A stretch of DNA of 64,000 bases from the NCBI RefSeq assembly GCF_004791165.1, contig NZ_SRUZ01000002.1, positions 1 to 64,000 of the forward strand, written 5' to 3'. Below the pieces are notes generated by a model that did no database searches, had not been told where the DNA came from, and saw nothing but the letters and a program-made list of their open reading frames with translations. Shown here in pieces: positions 34,412-43,236 of this stretch (position 1 is its first letter; each line of letters opens with the position of its first letter). The stretch is from Mesorhizobium sp. M8A.F.Ca.ET.218.01.1.1 (lineage in GTDB: Bacteria; Pseudomonadota; Alphaproteobacteria; Rhizobiales; Rhizobiaceae). A program made the translations under genes and the position numbers.

Positions 34412-37400
34412 GCTTTTCCGATCTCTTCATCCGCCGGCCCGTCCTTTCGACGGTCCTTGCCTGCATGATCCTGCTGCTCGGGTTCCAGGGTATCTTCAAC
34501 CTGTCGATCCGGCAGTATCCAAAGGTCGACGAAACGGCGATCACCATCACGACGGCCTATCCGGGCGCCAGCGCCGACCTGATCCAGGGCTTCATCTCCG
34601 CCCCGATCGCGCGCGCCGTCGCCTCGACCGAGAACATCGACTACGTCACCTCGTCCAGCCGTCCGTCCTCCAGCACCGTGACGGTGCAGATGAAGCTCGG
34701 CTCCAATCCCGACGTGGCGCTGACCGAAGTGCTGTCCAAGGTCCAGGGCGTGCGCGGCACCTTGCCGGACGCCTCCAAGGACCCGGTAATCGTCAAGGGT
34801 ACGGGTCAGCAGTTCGCGATGATGTACATCTCGATGCAGAATCCGAACATGACCAAGGAGCAGCTGACCGAGTATATCGAGCGCGTCATCAGGCCCCGCA
34901 TGTCGACGGTCGAAGGCGTCGCCGACGTGCAGATCTTCGGCGCCCAGGAATACTCGATGCGCGTCTGGATCGACCCGGTCAGGCTCGCCGCCCGCGGCGT
35001 GACGGCTGCCGAGGTGCTGACGGCGATCAACAACTCCAACTTCCTGTCGGCGCCCGGCAACACCCAGAACGAATATGTCGTCTCTTCTATCACGGTGCGC
35101 TCGACGCTGCAGACGCCCGAGGCGTTCGCGGCTCTACCGCTACGTTCGACCGACGGCAACGTAGTGCGCCTGCGCGATGTGGCTCGCGTCGAACTCGCCG
35201 CCGCCAACACCGACACAAGGGTCTCCTTCAACGGCAAGCCCGGCACCTTCCTCGCCATCTTCCCAACCCCGGCGGCCAATCCGCTGACCACCGCGGCCGC
35301 GCTCACCAAGCTCGTCCCGCAGATTCAGGAGACGCTGCCCAAAGGCATGACGATCGAGGTCGTCTACGACGCGACCGGTCAGATCAGCGCCTCGATCGAC
35401 GAGGTGTTCAAGACCATCGGCGAGGCGGTTGCCATCGTCGTCGTCGTCATCCTGCTGTTCCTCGGTTCGTTCCGCTCGGTGATGATGCCGATCATCACCA
35501 TCCCGCTGTCGCTGATCGGCGTCTGCTTCCTTTTGTTCGCGGTGGGCTATTCGATCAATCTTCTGTCGCTGCTGGCCATGGTGCTGGCGATCGGCCTTGT
35601 CGTCGACGACGCCATCGTGGTGGTGGAAAACATCCACCGCCACATGGAAGAAGACCACATGCCGCCCATGCAAGCGGCCTTCAGCGGCATGCGCGAGATC
35701 GCGTCGGCCATCGTCGCCATGACCATGACGCTGGCCGCCGTGTTCGCGCCGCTGGCCTTCACCGGCGGCCTGACCGGCGCCCTGTTCCGCGAATTCGCGG
35801 TGACGCTTGCCGGATCCGTGGTGCTGTCTGGCGTCATTGCCATCACCATTACGCCGATGATGTCGGCGCGCCTCCTGAAGCCCGGCAATGCCGGCCGCTT
35901 CCAGCGCATCGTCGACGGCACCTTCTCGCGTGTCGAGCACGTCTATGAGCGCGCCGTCACGGGGTCTTTGAACTATCGCCCGCTGACGCTGCTCATTGTG
36001 CTGGCGCTTGTCGGCGTGACCGGCTTCATGTTCACCAAGACCTCGACGGAACTGGCGCCGGAAGAAGATCAGGGCTTCCTGCTCTCGCTGGTGACGGGGC
36101 CGCGCTATGCGACCTCCGATTACACCGAGACCTACGTCAACCAGATCCTGGGCCTGGTGAAGGATATCCCCGAAACACGGGCGCAGTTCTCCGCCGTCGC
36201 GTTCGGCGGCACGACCAACAGCGCCTTCGTCGGTTTTGCCTTCAAGGATTGGGCGGAGCGGAAGCGCAATTCGAAGGAACTGCAGGCCGACATTACGGCT
36301 CGTATCGCCAAGGTGGCGGGTGTCCAGGCCTTTGTCTTCGCGCCGCCGACGCTACCAGGCTCCGGCGGCGGCTTGCCGATCTCCATGGTGGTGCGCTCGA
36401 CCGGCGATTCCGCTCAGGTGTTCGAGGAAGCCGAGAAGATCAAGAACAAGGCGCAGGCCTCGGGCCGCTTCATCGTCGTCCAGAATTCGATGGCCTATGA
36501 TGCGCCGCAGGTGACGGTGACTATCGACCGCGACCGCGCCGCCGCCCTCAACCTGCCGATCGCCGATATCGGCCGCACGCTGACGCTGCTGGTCGGCGGC
36601 GCTGAAGTGGCGCAGTTCGACCGCGACTCCAACAGCTACGACATCATTCCGCAGGTGCCGCAGGAATTCCGCGACAATCCCGAAAAGCTCGGCCAATACT
36701 TCGTACGCAGCGTGACGGGCGAGATGGTGCCGCTGTCGGCCGTGGTCACGATTTCGAACAATGCCTCGCCGGCGGCCATCGAGCAGTTCAACCAGTTGAA
36801 TTCGTCGACGATCTCGGCGCTGCCGCTGCCCGGTGTCACAACCGGCGACGGTTTGAAAGTCCTCGAGGACATTGCGAAGGAGAGCCTGCCCGACACCTTC
36901 TTCATCGACTATTCCGGCCAGTCCCGGCAGGAGAAGGAACAGGGCAACACGATCCTGATCGCTTTCGGCGCGGCCGTCATTGTCATCTATCTGGTGCTGG
37001 CGGCGCAGTTTGAAAGCTTCCGCGATCCGCTGATCATCATGATGGCGGTGCCATTGTCGATCTTCGGCGCGATCGTGCCGCTCAATTTGGGCCTCGGCAC
37101 GCTCAATATCTACACCCAGGTCGGACTGATCACGCTGATCGGCCTGATCACCAAGCACGGCATTCTGCTGGTCGAATTCGCCAACCAGCAGCGAGAACTG
37201 CATGGCATGCGGCGGCGTGACGCCATCATCGCCTCGGCCAAGGTGCGCCTGCGGCCGATCCTCATGACGACGGCCGCGATGGCGCTGGGCGTGGTGCCGC
37301 TGATCGTTTCCAGCGGTGCCGGTGCCGCGGCCCGCTATTCGATGGGCCTCGTCATCTTCACCGGCATCCTGGTCGGCACCATGTTCACGCTGTTCGTCGT

Positions 37401-37491
37401 GCCCATGTTCTACACCTTCATCGCCAGCAAGGACCTGCCGCATCTGGCGGAAAAGCCGGATCCGAAGCTGATGCCGGCGCTGCCGAGCTGA
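34408..37491 (+). CDS. RND multidrug efflux transporter (HAE1, AcrB/MexF type)
   Basis: Proton-driven inner-membrane pump of 1027 residues, normal for the family, with 12 membrane spans and two large periplasmic loops. It has the N-terminal FIRRPVLSTVLACMILLLG and the proton-relay motif GLVVDDAIVVVENIHRHM with the paired aspartates in span 4, and the duplicated second half ends with TKHGILLVEFANQQ and TTAAMALGVVPL. The start overlaps the adaptor stop by four bases (ATGA). No outer-membrane channel gene follows; a strong terminator at 37511-37545 ends the operon, so the channel must be encoded elsewhere. Confidence 0.95.
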   Translation: MSFSDLFIRRPVLSTVLACMILLLGFQGIFNLSIRQYPKVDETAITITTAYPGASADLIQGFISAPIARAVASTENIDYVTSSSRPSSSTVTVQMKLGSNPDVALTEVLSKVQGVRGTLPDASKDPVIVKGTGQQFAMMYISMQNPNMTKEQLTEYIERVIRPRMSTVEGVADVQIFGAQEYSMRVWIDPVRLAARGVTAAEVLTAINNSNFLSAPGNTQNEYVVSSITVRSTLQTPEAFAALPLRSTDGNVVRLRDVARVELAAANTDTRVSFNGKPGTFLAIFPTPAANPLTTAAALTKLVPQIQETLPKGMTIEVVYDATGQISASIDEVFKTIGEAVAIVVVVILLFLGSFRSVMMPIITIPLSLIGVCFLLFAVGYSINLLSLLAMVLAIGLVVDDAIVVVENIHRHMEEDHMPPMQAAFSGMREIASAIVAMTMTLAAVFAPLAFTGGLTGALFREFAVTLAGSVVLSGVIAITITPMMSARLLKPGNAGRFQRIVDGTFSRVEHVYERAVTGSLNYRPLTLLIVLALVGVTGFMFTKTSTELAPEEDQGFLLSLVTGPRYATSDYTETYVNQILGLVKDIPETRAQFSAVAFGGTTNSAFVGFAFKDWAERKRNSKELQADITARIAKVAGVQAFVFAPPTLPGSGGGLPISMVVRSTGDSAQVFEEAEKIKNKAQASGRFIVVQNSMAYDAPQVTVTIDRDRAAALNLPIADIGRTLTLLVGGAEVAQFDRDSNSYDIIPQVPQEFRDNPEKLGQYFVRSVTGEMVPLSAVVTISNNASPAAIEQFNQLNSSTISALPLPGVTTGDGLKVLEDIAKESLPDTFFIDYSGQSRQEKEQGNTILIAFGAAVIVIYLVLAAQFESFRDPLIIMMAVPLSIFGAIVPLNLGLGTLNIYTQVGLITLIGLITKHGILLVEFANQQRELHGMRRRDAIIASAKVRLRPILMTTAAMALGVVPLIVSSGAGAAARYSMGLVIFTGILVGTMFTLFVVPMFYTFIASKDLPHLAEKPDPKLMPALPS

Positions 37492-37510
37492 CGCACAGGA
37501 CGCAAGAAAC

Positions 37511-37545
37511 AAAAAGAGGCCGGAATTTTTCCGGCCTCTTTTTTT
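37511..37545. terminator. Bidirectional Rho-independent terminator
   Basis: AAAAAGAGGCCGGAA (37511-37525) pairs perfectly with TTCCGGCCTCTTTTTTT (37529-37545) around a 3-base loop. T-runs on both strands let it end the RND operon and the convergent L,D-transpeptidase gene. Confidence 0.92.
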
Positions 37546-37596
37546 GGCGGTCGCTCCAGCAGCTCCGGCATATGGCCGAGCGCGGCAACCTGCCTG

Positions 37597-38052
37597 CTAC
37601 TTGACGATGACGATGCTGGTGTTGGCCGGCCCGAAGGTCTCGACAAGCTGGTAGAAATCGGCGGCATTGTCCGGATGCAGCCGCACGCAGCCATGCGAGG
37701 CCGGCTGGCCGAGGCGCTTGATGGCATAGGTGGCATGAACCGCGTAGCCACCGCTGAAAAAGACCGAATGCGGCATCGGCGCGTTGTCGTACTTTTTCGA
37801 ATACCACATCTCGTGCATGCGCGTCGGCTTGAACGAGCCGGTCGGCGTCACATGCGCCCTGTCGCCGGTGGAAACCTTCCAGGCGAAGGTCGGCCGGCCG
37901 TCGACCGAGACTTCCATGACCTGCTGCGACAGCGAAACGCGTGCCACGACGGTGTTGGCGGCATGCGCGGCGTTTGCGCCGAACAGAAGCACGCTGCCCA
38001 TGAACGCGGCGGCGGTGATGTTGATGAGCTTTGCGGAAATGGCGGTGTGCAT
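37597..38052 (-). CDS. L,D-transpeptidase (YkuD domain)
   Basis: Small periplasmic enzyme of 151 residues with signal peptide (MHTAISAKLINITAAAFMGS, cleavage near AHA-AN at about residue 32). The YkuD active site is complete: HATYAIKRLGQPASHGCVRLHPDNAADFYQLV, with the catalytic Cys in SHGCVRL and the upstream His of YAVHATY. Such minimal enzymes form 3-3 peptidoglycan cross-links or attach proteins to the wall, which is common in Rhizobiales. It is a single gene ended by the bidirectional terminator; its upstream region has two palindromes. Confidence 0.93.
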   Translation of the reverse strand: MHTAISAKLINITAAAFMGSVLLFGANAAHAANTVVARVSLSQQVMEVSVDGRPTFAWKVSTGDRAHVTPTGSFKPTRMHEMWYSKKYDNAPMPHSVFFSGGYAVHATYAIKRLGQPASHGCVRLHPDNAADFYQLVETFGPANTSIVIVK

Positions 38053-38364
38053 GACGTTCCCTCTCTCTGCCGATCAGGCCGGCTCCAATTCGATGGGTGG
38101 CTTATCCCTCCCGCATGTTTCGGTGATATTTCGCGAAATACGCGTTTGTGTTTCGAATTTGTTTCCCCGGTTAACAGAGCAATCGGTATCGTCGGCAACT
38201 GTCCCATCCGAAACACGTGGTCAGGGATGACGTACATAGGTATTCATACCGAAACGAAAGTTCGACTTGCCGCTATATGAAAGGATGGAGGCGAATTTCG
38301 AAACCAAACTGCAACAAAGCGCGGCTTTTGGCGGCATGATCCGGATACGGACGGGAGGCAAAAG
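38053..38364. promoter_or_regulatory. 312-base intergenic region with two perfect palindromes
   Basis: TATTTCGCGAAATA (38127-38140) is a perfect 14-bp palindrome about 75 bases upstream of the L,D-transpeptidase start. GGTATTCATACC (38239-38250) is a perfect 12-bp inverted repeat further out. Either could be a regulator site for the transpeptidase or for the rightward small gene at 38365. I see no convincing gene in this gap. Confidence 0.45.
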
Positions 38365-38727
38365 TTGACGCAACGAAAGCAGACGGCAACGACCATGGGA
38401 ACGAAAACGAACACGCGGTCCTGGCTCTTCAGGATCAGCATCGCGGCGGCGGCCATCGGCGGCGTCGGCAGCATTGCCGGCCGCCCGGCGGCGAAGCTGG
38501 CAGCGATGAGTTCGAGCGAGATTTCGACCCTGCACGTCGCTCTGTTTTGCGCCACGGTCTGGATTGTTTCCAGCCTGCGCATCGCCCGGTTGAAGGCCCT
38601 CTGGCGGGTTGGCCTTCGGCTGCTGGTTTTGCGCGGCCCCTCCGGCAACTTGCTGCCGAGAGGACCGAAGGCCCGCGCCGCGACGGGGGGCTCCGTGGGC
38701 GGCGCGGGCACTTCGGGAGTTTCCTGA
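38365..38727 (+). CDS. Small hypothetical membrane protein
   Basis: A possible 120-residue protein starting at a TTG with a good ribosome site (GGGAGG at 38353-38358, seven bases before). It has two hydrophobic segments (WLFRISIAAAAIGGVGSIAG at 20-39 and STLHVALFCATVWIVSSLRI at 54-73) and a basic, Gly-rich tail (LLPRGPKARAATGG). I do not recognise a family. Other frames on both strands are also open here, so the call rests on the ribosome site and membrane segments only. Confidence 0.35.
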   Translation: MTQRKQTATTMGTKTNTRSWLFRISIAAAAIGGVGSIAGRPAAKLAAMSSSEISTLHVALFCATVWIVSSLRIARLKALWRVGLRLLVLRGPSGNLLPRGPKARAATGGSVGGAGTSGVS

Positions 38728-38767
38728 AGCGACCCGCGACACCGGCATTTTTTGGGGAATTCCGACG

Positions 38768-38935
38768 ATGAAAACGAAATTCGCAGCTTCCGTGCTTTCC
38801 GCGCTGCTCTATGCGCAGGGTCTGCTCGGCTTTGCCGCACTCGCCAGCGTGCTCCTCAAGGAACGCGCTCACGCAAGCGAGTTCGTCGCCGGCGGCGACA
38901 TGGCCTCGGGTCCGTCATTGCTGGTGGTGCGCTGA
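38768..38935 (+). CDS. Very small hypothetical protein with hydrophobic N-terminus
   Basis: A 55-residue frame beginning MKTKFAASVLSALLYAQGLL, with GGGGAA about nine bases upstream. The hydrophobic stretch (8-31) looks like a signal anchor or an uncleaved signal peptide ending near AHASEF. It follows the 38365 gene by 40 bases and converges with the degenerate response regulator. No family is recognised, and its reality is moderately supported by the start signals. Confidence 0.45.
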   Translation: MKTKFAASVLSALLYAQGLLGFAALASVLLKERAHASEFVAGGDMASGPSLLVVR

Positions 38936-39006
38936 ACCTCGCGCGCATCGGCGCGGAAATGGAAGGGCCGATGCTGATCCGGGCAACAAGCGGGAAAAGG
39001 CAGCCG

Positions 39007-39717
39007 TCAGTCGGCGAACTGCCGCGGCGGATCGAACCTGTAGCCGGCGCCGCGTATGGTGGTGATGGTCTCGGTATCGAGCTTGCGGCGCAGCCGCACG
39101 ATGCGCGAGTCGATCGAGCGATCGAAGGCGTCGGCATTCTCGGCCGGCGCCGCCGCGATAATGTCGTCACGCGTCAGCACCTTGCGCGGGCTCGCCAGGA
39201 ACAGCCTGAGCAGCGCCACCTGGCCGGGCGAGAGCTGCTCCTGCGTACCGGAGCGATGCATGACGATCGCCGATCTCAGATCGACGGTCGCGTTCTCCAG
39301 CACGATCAGTTCCTGGGTGCCCCTGCCACGCCGCGAAAGCAGGCCGCCGACACGCGCGGCGAGTTCCCTGACATTGAGCGGACTTTCGACGACGTCGGCG
39401 GCACCGAGCTCCAGCGCCAGCACCTTGTCGAGGAGATCGGCCGGCCGGCATATCAGGATGAAATCCGGTCCATGTTCGCCGCCCCCGCCTTGGCCGCCAT
39501 AACGCCTGAGCAGATCCCGCCCTTCCGCCTGGCTGAGGCTATCCCCGACGACGACGACATCGATGCCTCTGCCCTCCAGCAGCGATTCCGCCTCCCAGGG
39601 CTGCCGCGCCTGACGCACGTCATGGCCGCGCCGCTCAAGATGGTCGGCAAGCTCGGTCGCCACGACCTCGGCGACGGAAACAAGCGCGATGACGGCTCGT
39701 GCGGCCATGTTTTCCAA
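39007..39717 (-). CDS. OmpR-type winged-helix response regulator with degenerate receiver
   Basis: A 236-residue protein with receiver-like domain (1-125) and an OmpR/PhoB DNA-binding domain (about 137-232: LSPGQVALLRLFLASPRKVLTRDDII, DSRIVRLRRKLDTETITTIRGAGYRF). In the receiver, the acidic pair that binds magnesium is replaced (IALVSVAEVV instead of IVIVEDEPD). The conserved lysine is also replaced (ADVVESPLN, Ser 112), although an Asp at position 59 sits where the phosphoacceptor should be. It should therefore not work as a normal phospho-switch. It is divergent from a canonical response regulator and a hybrid kinase, with which it probably works. Starts at 39717 or 39708 are both possible. 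Confidence 0.88.
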   Translation of the reverse strand: MENMAARAVIALVSVAEVVATELADHLERRGHDVRQARQPWEAESLLEGRGIDVVVVGDSLSQAEGRDLLRRYGGQGGGGEHGPDFILICRPADLLDKVLALELGAADVVESPLNVRELAARVGGLLSRRGRGTQELIVLENATVDLRSAIVMHRSGTQEQLSPGQVALLRLFLASPRKVLTRDDIIAAAPAENADAFDRSIDSRIVRLRRKLDTETITTIRGAGYRFDPPRQFAD

Positions 39718-39801
39718 CCGTTCCCTGGCAACCGGATATGAGTGCTGGACATCATGTTTATACCCAATCTACTTTCCACTGAAAGTGGGAGCGAGAGCAT
39801 C

Positions 39802-40527
39802 GTGCGGGCAAGAATTGTCATCGTCGAGGACGAGCCCGACCTGAGGGACGCGGTCGCCGAATATCTCGGCGCCGCGGGCTATGATGTGGCGACCGCGGAA
39901 ACCGCGGCCGCCGCGCGCAGCCTGATCGAGACGCAGCCCTTCCATCTGGCCATCCTCGACATCGCCATGCCTGGCGAGGATGGCCTGTCGCTCGGCCGCT
40001 GGCTGCGCTCGAAAATGCCGATCGGCATCATCTATGCGACCGCCGCCGGCACCGCGCTCGACCGCATCGTCGGGCTGGAACTCGGCGCCGACGACTATAT
40101 CGTCAAGCCGTATGAACTGCGCGAGGTGCTGGCCAGGGTGCGCAGCGTGCTGCGCCGTGTCCCGCAGCCGACAGAGCCGCAGGACAGGAAAGCCAGGACC
40201 GACCGCCGCTCCGTCGCCTTCGGCCCCTTCCAGGCCGATCTCGACGGCAGGCTGGTCACCGGCGCCAACGGCACTGTGATCGACATGGCCAAGAGCGAAT
40301 TCGACGTGCTGGAGGTTTTCCTGACCCGCGCCAACCGGCTCTTGACCCGGGCTGCGATCTCCGAGGCGATCGGCTTCACCGAGGATCCGGAATCATCGCG
40401 CGCCGTCGACATCCGCATCATGCGTCTGCGCAAGAAGATCGAGACGGACCCGGCCAATCCGAAATTCCTGCGCACGGTACGCGGCGAAGGCTATATCTTC
40501 TCGCTGCCGACCGGCGACGGCAACTGA
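39802..40527 (+). CDS. OmpR-type response regulator (canonical)
   Basis: A 241-residue regulator with intact receiver: acidic pair in IVIVEDEPDLRDAV, phosphoacceptor Asp 53 in AILDIAMPGEDG, and the lysine in DDYIVKPYELREVLARV. The winged-helix DNA-binding domain contains SEFDVLEVFLTRANRLLTRAAI and DIRIMRLRKKIETDPANPKFLRTVRGEGYIF. The GTG at 39802, preceded by GGGAGCGAGAG, is chosen as start; an ATG at 39754 in the same frame would add 16 residues. The hybrid histidine kinase gene follows after 77 bases and is its likely partner. Confidence 0.9.
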   Translation: MRARIVIVEDEPDLRDAVAEYLGAAGYDVATAETAAAARSLIETQPFHLAILDIAMPGEDGLSLGRWLRSKMPIGIIYATAAGTALDRIVGLELGADDYIVKPYELREVLARVRSVLRRVPQPTEPQDRKARTDRRSVAFGPFQADLDGRLVTGANGTVIDMAKSEFDVLEVFLTRANRLLTRAAISEAIGFTEDPESSRAVDIRIMRLRKKIETDPANPKFLRTVRGEGYIFSLPTGDGN

Positions 40528-40604
40528 GCGTCAGACCCACGGGGGTTCCGCTCCACGGCCGTTGCCAGCCGATCGATGGCGTGACTCTGGAATAGCGGCT
40601 GACA

Positions 40605-42692
40605 ATGACGGGCGACACGGCAAGCACGGATATGCAGGGTTTCAGGCAAGGCGCGGCGATGGCGGCCGTGCGTGTCGTGCGCCGGCTGCGCGAGGCAGGC
40701 GACTGGCAGCGCGAAATGGACGGCGTATTGGAAACGCTGTGCCACGCCATGGAATGCCAGCGCGGCATCCTGTTCCGCTTGCGCGAACTGCCCGGCCAGG
40801 GTTTCGCTCAGTCGGTCGCCGCCTATTGGATCGACCCCGATTTTGGCGGCGAACTGGCCTCACCGACCGTCATCATGCAGTCGATCGTCAATTCGGATCC
40901 GCTGCTGGAGCGGCTGGCCGAGGATGAGCGGCAAGGCAAGATATTCGCCGGGCATACGCGTGATCTCTCGGGGTTCCTGAGGGCCGATTTCGAAAAGCAG
41001 AACATCAAGTCGTTCCTGTCGGTGTCGGTCTTCGCGCACGGCCATCTCTGGGGCACGCTCGCGGTCAATGATTGCGTCGAGGAGCGTGAATGGACCGATG
41101 AGGAAGAGGCGACGCTGCACATCATCGCGCTCGCCATCGGCGACGCCATCGAACACTCCCCTTCCGACGCCCATGCCAGCGAGGTGATCCGCCGCACCAT
41201 GCTGCAGGCCTCGCTCGACGCCATCATCGTCATCGACGAGGCCGGATCGATCATCGAATTCAATCCGGCCGCGGAAAAGATGTTCGGCTTCCAGCGCAGC
41301 GAAATCCTCGGCAAGGACCTGCTCGATACCGTCGTTCCGGAATATTACCGCAAGGGCTATTCCTCGGGCGCCGACTACATGTCCGGCCGCGGCGCGCCCA
41401 TGGTCGGCCAGCGGCTCGAGACGGTGACGCAGAATGCCGCCGGCGAGGTCTTTCCGATCGAGCTGACGGCGACCGAGATGCGGGTCGCCGACCGCCGGCT
41501 GATCTTCGGCTCCATCCGCGACCTGCGCGAGAGGCTGCGCGCCGAGGAGGAGATCAACCGGCAGCGCGAGAAGCTGCACCAGAACGAGAAGATGGCGGCG
41601 ATGGGCTCGCTGCTCGCGGGCGTCTCACACGAACTCAACAACCCGCTGGCCGTGGTGGTCGCGCAATCGACGCTGCTGCATGAATTCGCAAGCGATCCGC
41701 AGACCAAGGTGCGCGCCGAAAAAGTGCGCGCCGCCGCCGAGCGCTGCGGGCGCATCGTCAAGAGCTTCCTGTCGATGGTCCGCCTCCATCCGGCGGCGCA
41801 GGCCGAGACCGATCTCAACCAGGTGATCCGCGCCGCTCTCGAAGTGACCGCCTATGGCGCGCGCTCGAGCGGCATCATCATCGATACCGATTTCGCACCG
41901 GGTCCCTTGCTGGCCATGGCCGACGCCGACCACGTGACGCAGGTGGCGGCCAATTTCCTCATCAACAGCCAGCACGCCCTGGCTGGCGTCGCCGGCGATC
42001 GGCTGATCAAGGTGCGGAGCTTCCGTGGCGACCGGGGCAATCCCGGCTTCTCGGTCGAGGACAACGGCCCCGGCATTCCCGAAGCCATCCGCTCCCGCAT
42101 CTTCGAATCCTATTTCACCACCAAGCCGGTCGGTGTCGGCACCGGCATCGGCCTGTCGATTTCGAAATCCATCATCGAGCGGCACAATGGCAATGTCTGG
42201 TTCGAGGAAGTGCAGCCGAGAGGCGCGCGTTTCGTCGTCCAGTTGCCCGCTATCTCGGCAGGCATGATCGCAGCTGGCGAAAGCCAGCCGCGATCGAGCG
42301 GCCTGCGCCATGCCCTGATCATCGATGACGAGCCTGACGTCGCCGGGTCCTTGTCCGACATTCTCGAATTGATGGGCATCAAGTCGCGGATCGCGCCGGT
42401 CTGGGAATCGAGCGCCGCCACCTTGAGCGGCCACATGCCGCCTGACATCGTCTTTTCGGATCTGCGCATGCCCGGCACATCAGGCATTTCGATCTACCGC
42501 GAACTGCTCGCCGAGCGCCCCGACCTGGCGCGGCGCTTCGTGCTGGTCACCGGCGACCTCATCGGCGCGAAGGCGGAAATCGAGGCGTTGCCGGCGCAGC
42601 AGCGGCCCCAGATCCTCGAAAAACCGTTCAGCACGCTGGATGTACGCAGCGTGCTTTCGACCATTGCCGAGCAGGCCGCGTTGAAAGCATAA
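40605..42692 (+). CDS. Soluble hybrid histidine kinase (GAF-PAS-HisKA-HATPase-REC)
   Basis: A 695-residue sensor without membrane spans, so it senses a cytoplasmic signal. Domain order: GAF (about 36-182), PAS (about 200-310, with ASLDAIIVIDEAGSIIEFNPAAEKMFG), HisKA with His 342 in GVSHELNNPLAVVV, HATPase (N-box VAANFLINSQHAL, G1 box VEDNGPGIP, G2 GTGIGLSISKSII) and a C-terminal receiver with Asp 619 in IVFSDLRMPG. Because it has its own receiver, phosphate may be passed to or withheld from the response regulator encoded immediately upstream. The stop codon runs into a terminator-like hairpin that serves the opposing gene. Confidence 0.93.
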   Translation: MTGDTASTDMQGFRQGAAMAAVRVVRRLREAGDWQREMDGVLETLCHAMECQRGILFRLRELPGQGFAQSVAAYWIDPDFGGELASPTVIMQSIVNSDPLLERLAEDERQGKIFAGHTRDLSGFLRADFEKQNIKSFLSVSVFAHGHLWGTLAVNDCVEEREWTDEEEATLHIIALAIGDAIEHSPSDAHASEVIRRTMLQASLDAIIVIDEAGSIIEFNPAAEKMFGFQRSEILGKDLLDTVVPEYYRKGYSSGADYMSGRGAPMVGQRLETVTQNAAGEVFPIELTATEMRVADRRLIFGSIRDLRERLRAEEEINRQREKLHQNEKMAAMGSLLAGVSHELNNPLAVVVAQSTLLHEFASDPQTKVRAEKVRAAAERCGRIVKSFLSMVRLHPAAQAETDLNQVIRAALEVTAYGARSSGIIIDTDFAPGPLLAMADADHVTQVAANFLINSQHALAGVAGDRLIKVRSFRGDRGNPGFSVEDNGPGIPEAIRSRIFESYFTTKPVGVGTGIGLSISKSIIERHNGNVWFEEVQPRGARFVVQLPAISAGMIAAGESQPRSSGLRHALIIDDEPDVAGSLSDILELMGIKSRIAPVWESSAATLSGHMPPDIVFSDLRMPGTSGISIYRELLAERPDLARRFVLVTGDLIGAKAEIEALPAQQRPQILEKPFSTLDVRSVLSTIAEQAALKA

Positions 42693-42725
42693 AAAGAGGC
42701 CCCCGGCCGACGTGCGGCGGGAGCC
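42691..42725 (-). terminator. Rho-independent terminator for the leftward secreted-protein gene
   Basis: Read on the minus strand, GGCTCCCGCCG pairs with CGGCCGGGGGCC (one bulge), followed by TCTTTTTATG. The T-run overlaps the stop codon of the histidine kinase on the other strand. Confidence 0.6.
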
Positions 42726-42759
42726 GAGGAGAGCGCTGGAGGTGCGCTCGGGGAGGTCA

Positions 42760-42802
42760 GGGTATGATCCCCAAACGGGAACCTGTTTTCGGAATCATGC
42801 CC
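42760..42802. repeat. Rhizobial ATGATC-type palindromic repeat
   Basis: GGGTATGATCC (42760-42770) and GGAATCATGCCC (42791-42802) form a stem with GGG, ATGAT and CC paired. The inner CCAAACGGGAACCTGTTTTC is the usual core of this repeat family. It is a relative of the hairpin at 16801-16849. Confidence 0.65.
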
Positions 42803-42825
42803 AGGCAGAAACCCGGAGACAAAAA

Positions 42826-43236
42826 TCAGAAGATGTTCGGCGTGCTGGTCACCGGCACGGCGTTGGCGATCATGCGGATCGCGCGGACCTTGTGCGTTCC
42901 GGACTGCTGGGCGATGGCGCGCAGGCAATCCACGCTCTCGGCGCCCCAGGCTTGCCCCTTGCAGGCGAAATCGATCGCTGGCATCGGCAGGCGGGCGGTC
43001 GTGGTTGTGGTCGGCGCACCTTCGATGACGTTGGCAGGCGGATTCAACGAAGCGAAGGCCGGACCGACCGTCGGCGTGAACGCCATGCCGGCGAAGGCGC
43101 AAGCAGCCAGCGCCATGAACATTGCCATCGGGTGGTCGCTGGCACGCTGGCGAAGGGCCAGCTTCGGGCGGCGGTCAGCGCGCTCTGGAGCCTGAAAGCG
43201 GTTGCCGCTGGTGATCTGGACTTTCGCACGCATCAT
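42826..43236 (-). CDS. Small secreted hypothetical protein with two cysteines
   Basis: A 136-residue protein with a strong ribosome site (AAGGGGA before ATG at 43236). After a basic N-terminus there is a hydrophobic export segment (MAMFMALAACAFAGMAFTP at 37-55, cleavage near AFA-SL), then a Thr/Ala linker and a C-terminal module IDFACKGQAWGAESVDCLRAIA with a Cys pair that could form a disulfide. Similar short proteins ending in this CKGQ...DCL module are frequent in Rhizobiales but have, to my knowledge, no assigned function. It is transcribed alone, with its own terminator. Confidence 0.75.
   Translation of the reverse strand: MMRAKVQITSGNRFQAPERADRRPKLALRQRASDHPMAMFMALAACAFAGMAFTPTVGPAFASLNPPANVIEGAPTTTTTARLPMPAIDFACKGQAWGAESVDCLRAIAQQSGTHKVRAIRMIANAVPVTSTPNIF

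Noticed and set aside
38221..38840. Leftward open frames of 145-198 codons opposite the small hypothetical genes
   Set aside because: They lack good ribosome sites, have no membrane or domain pattern and are mutually overlapping; the rightward frames with clear start signals are preferred.
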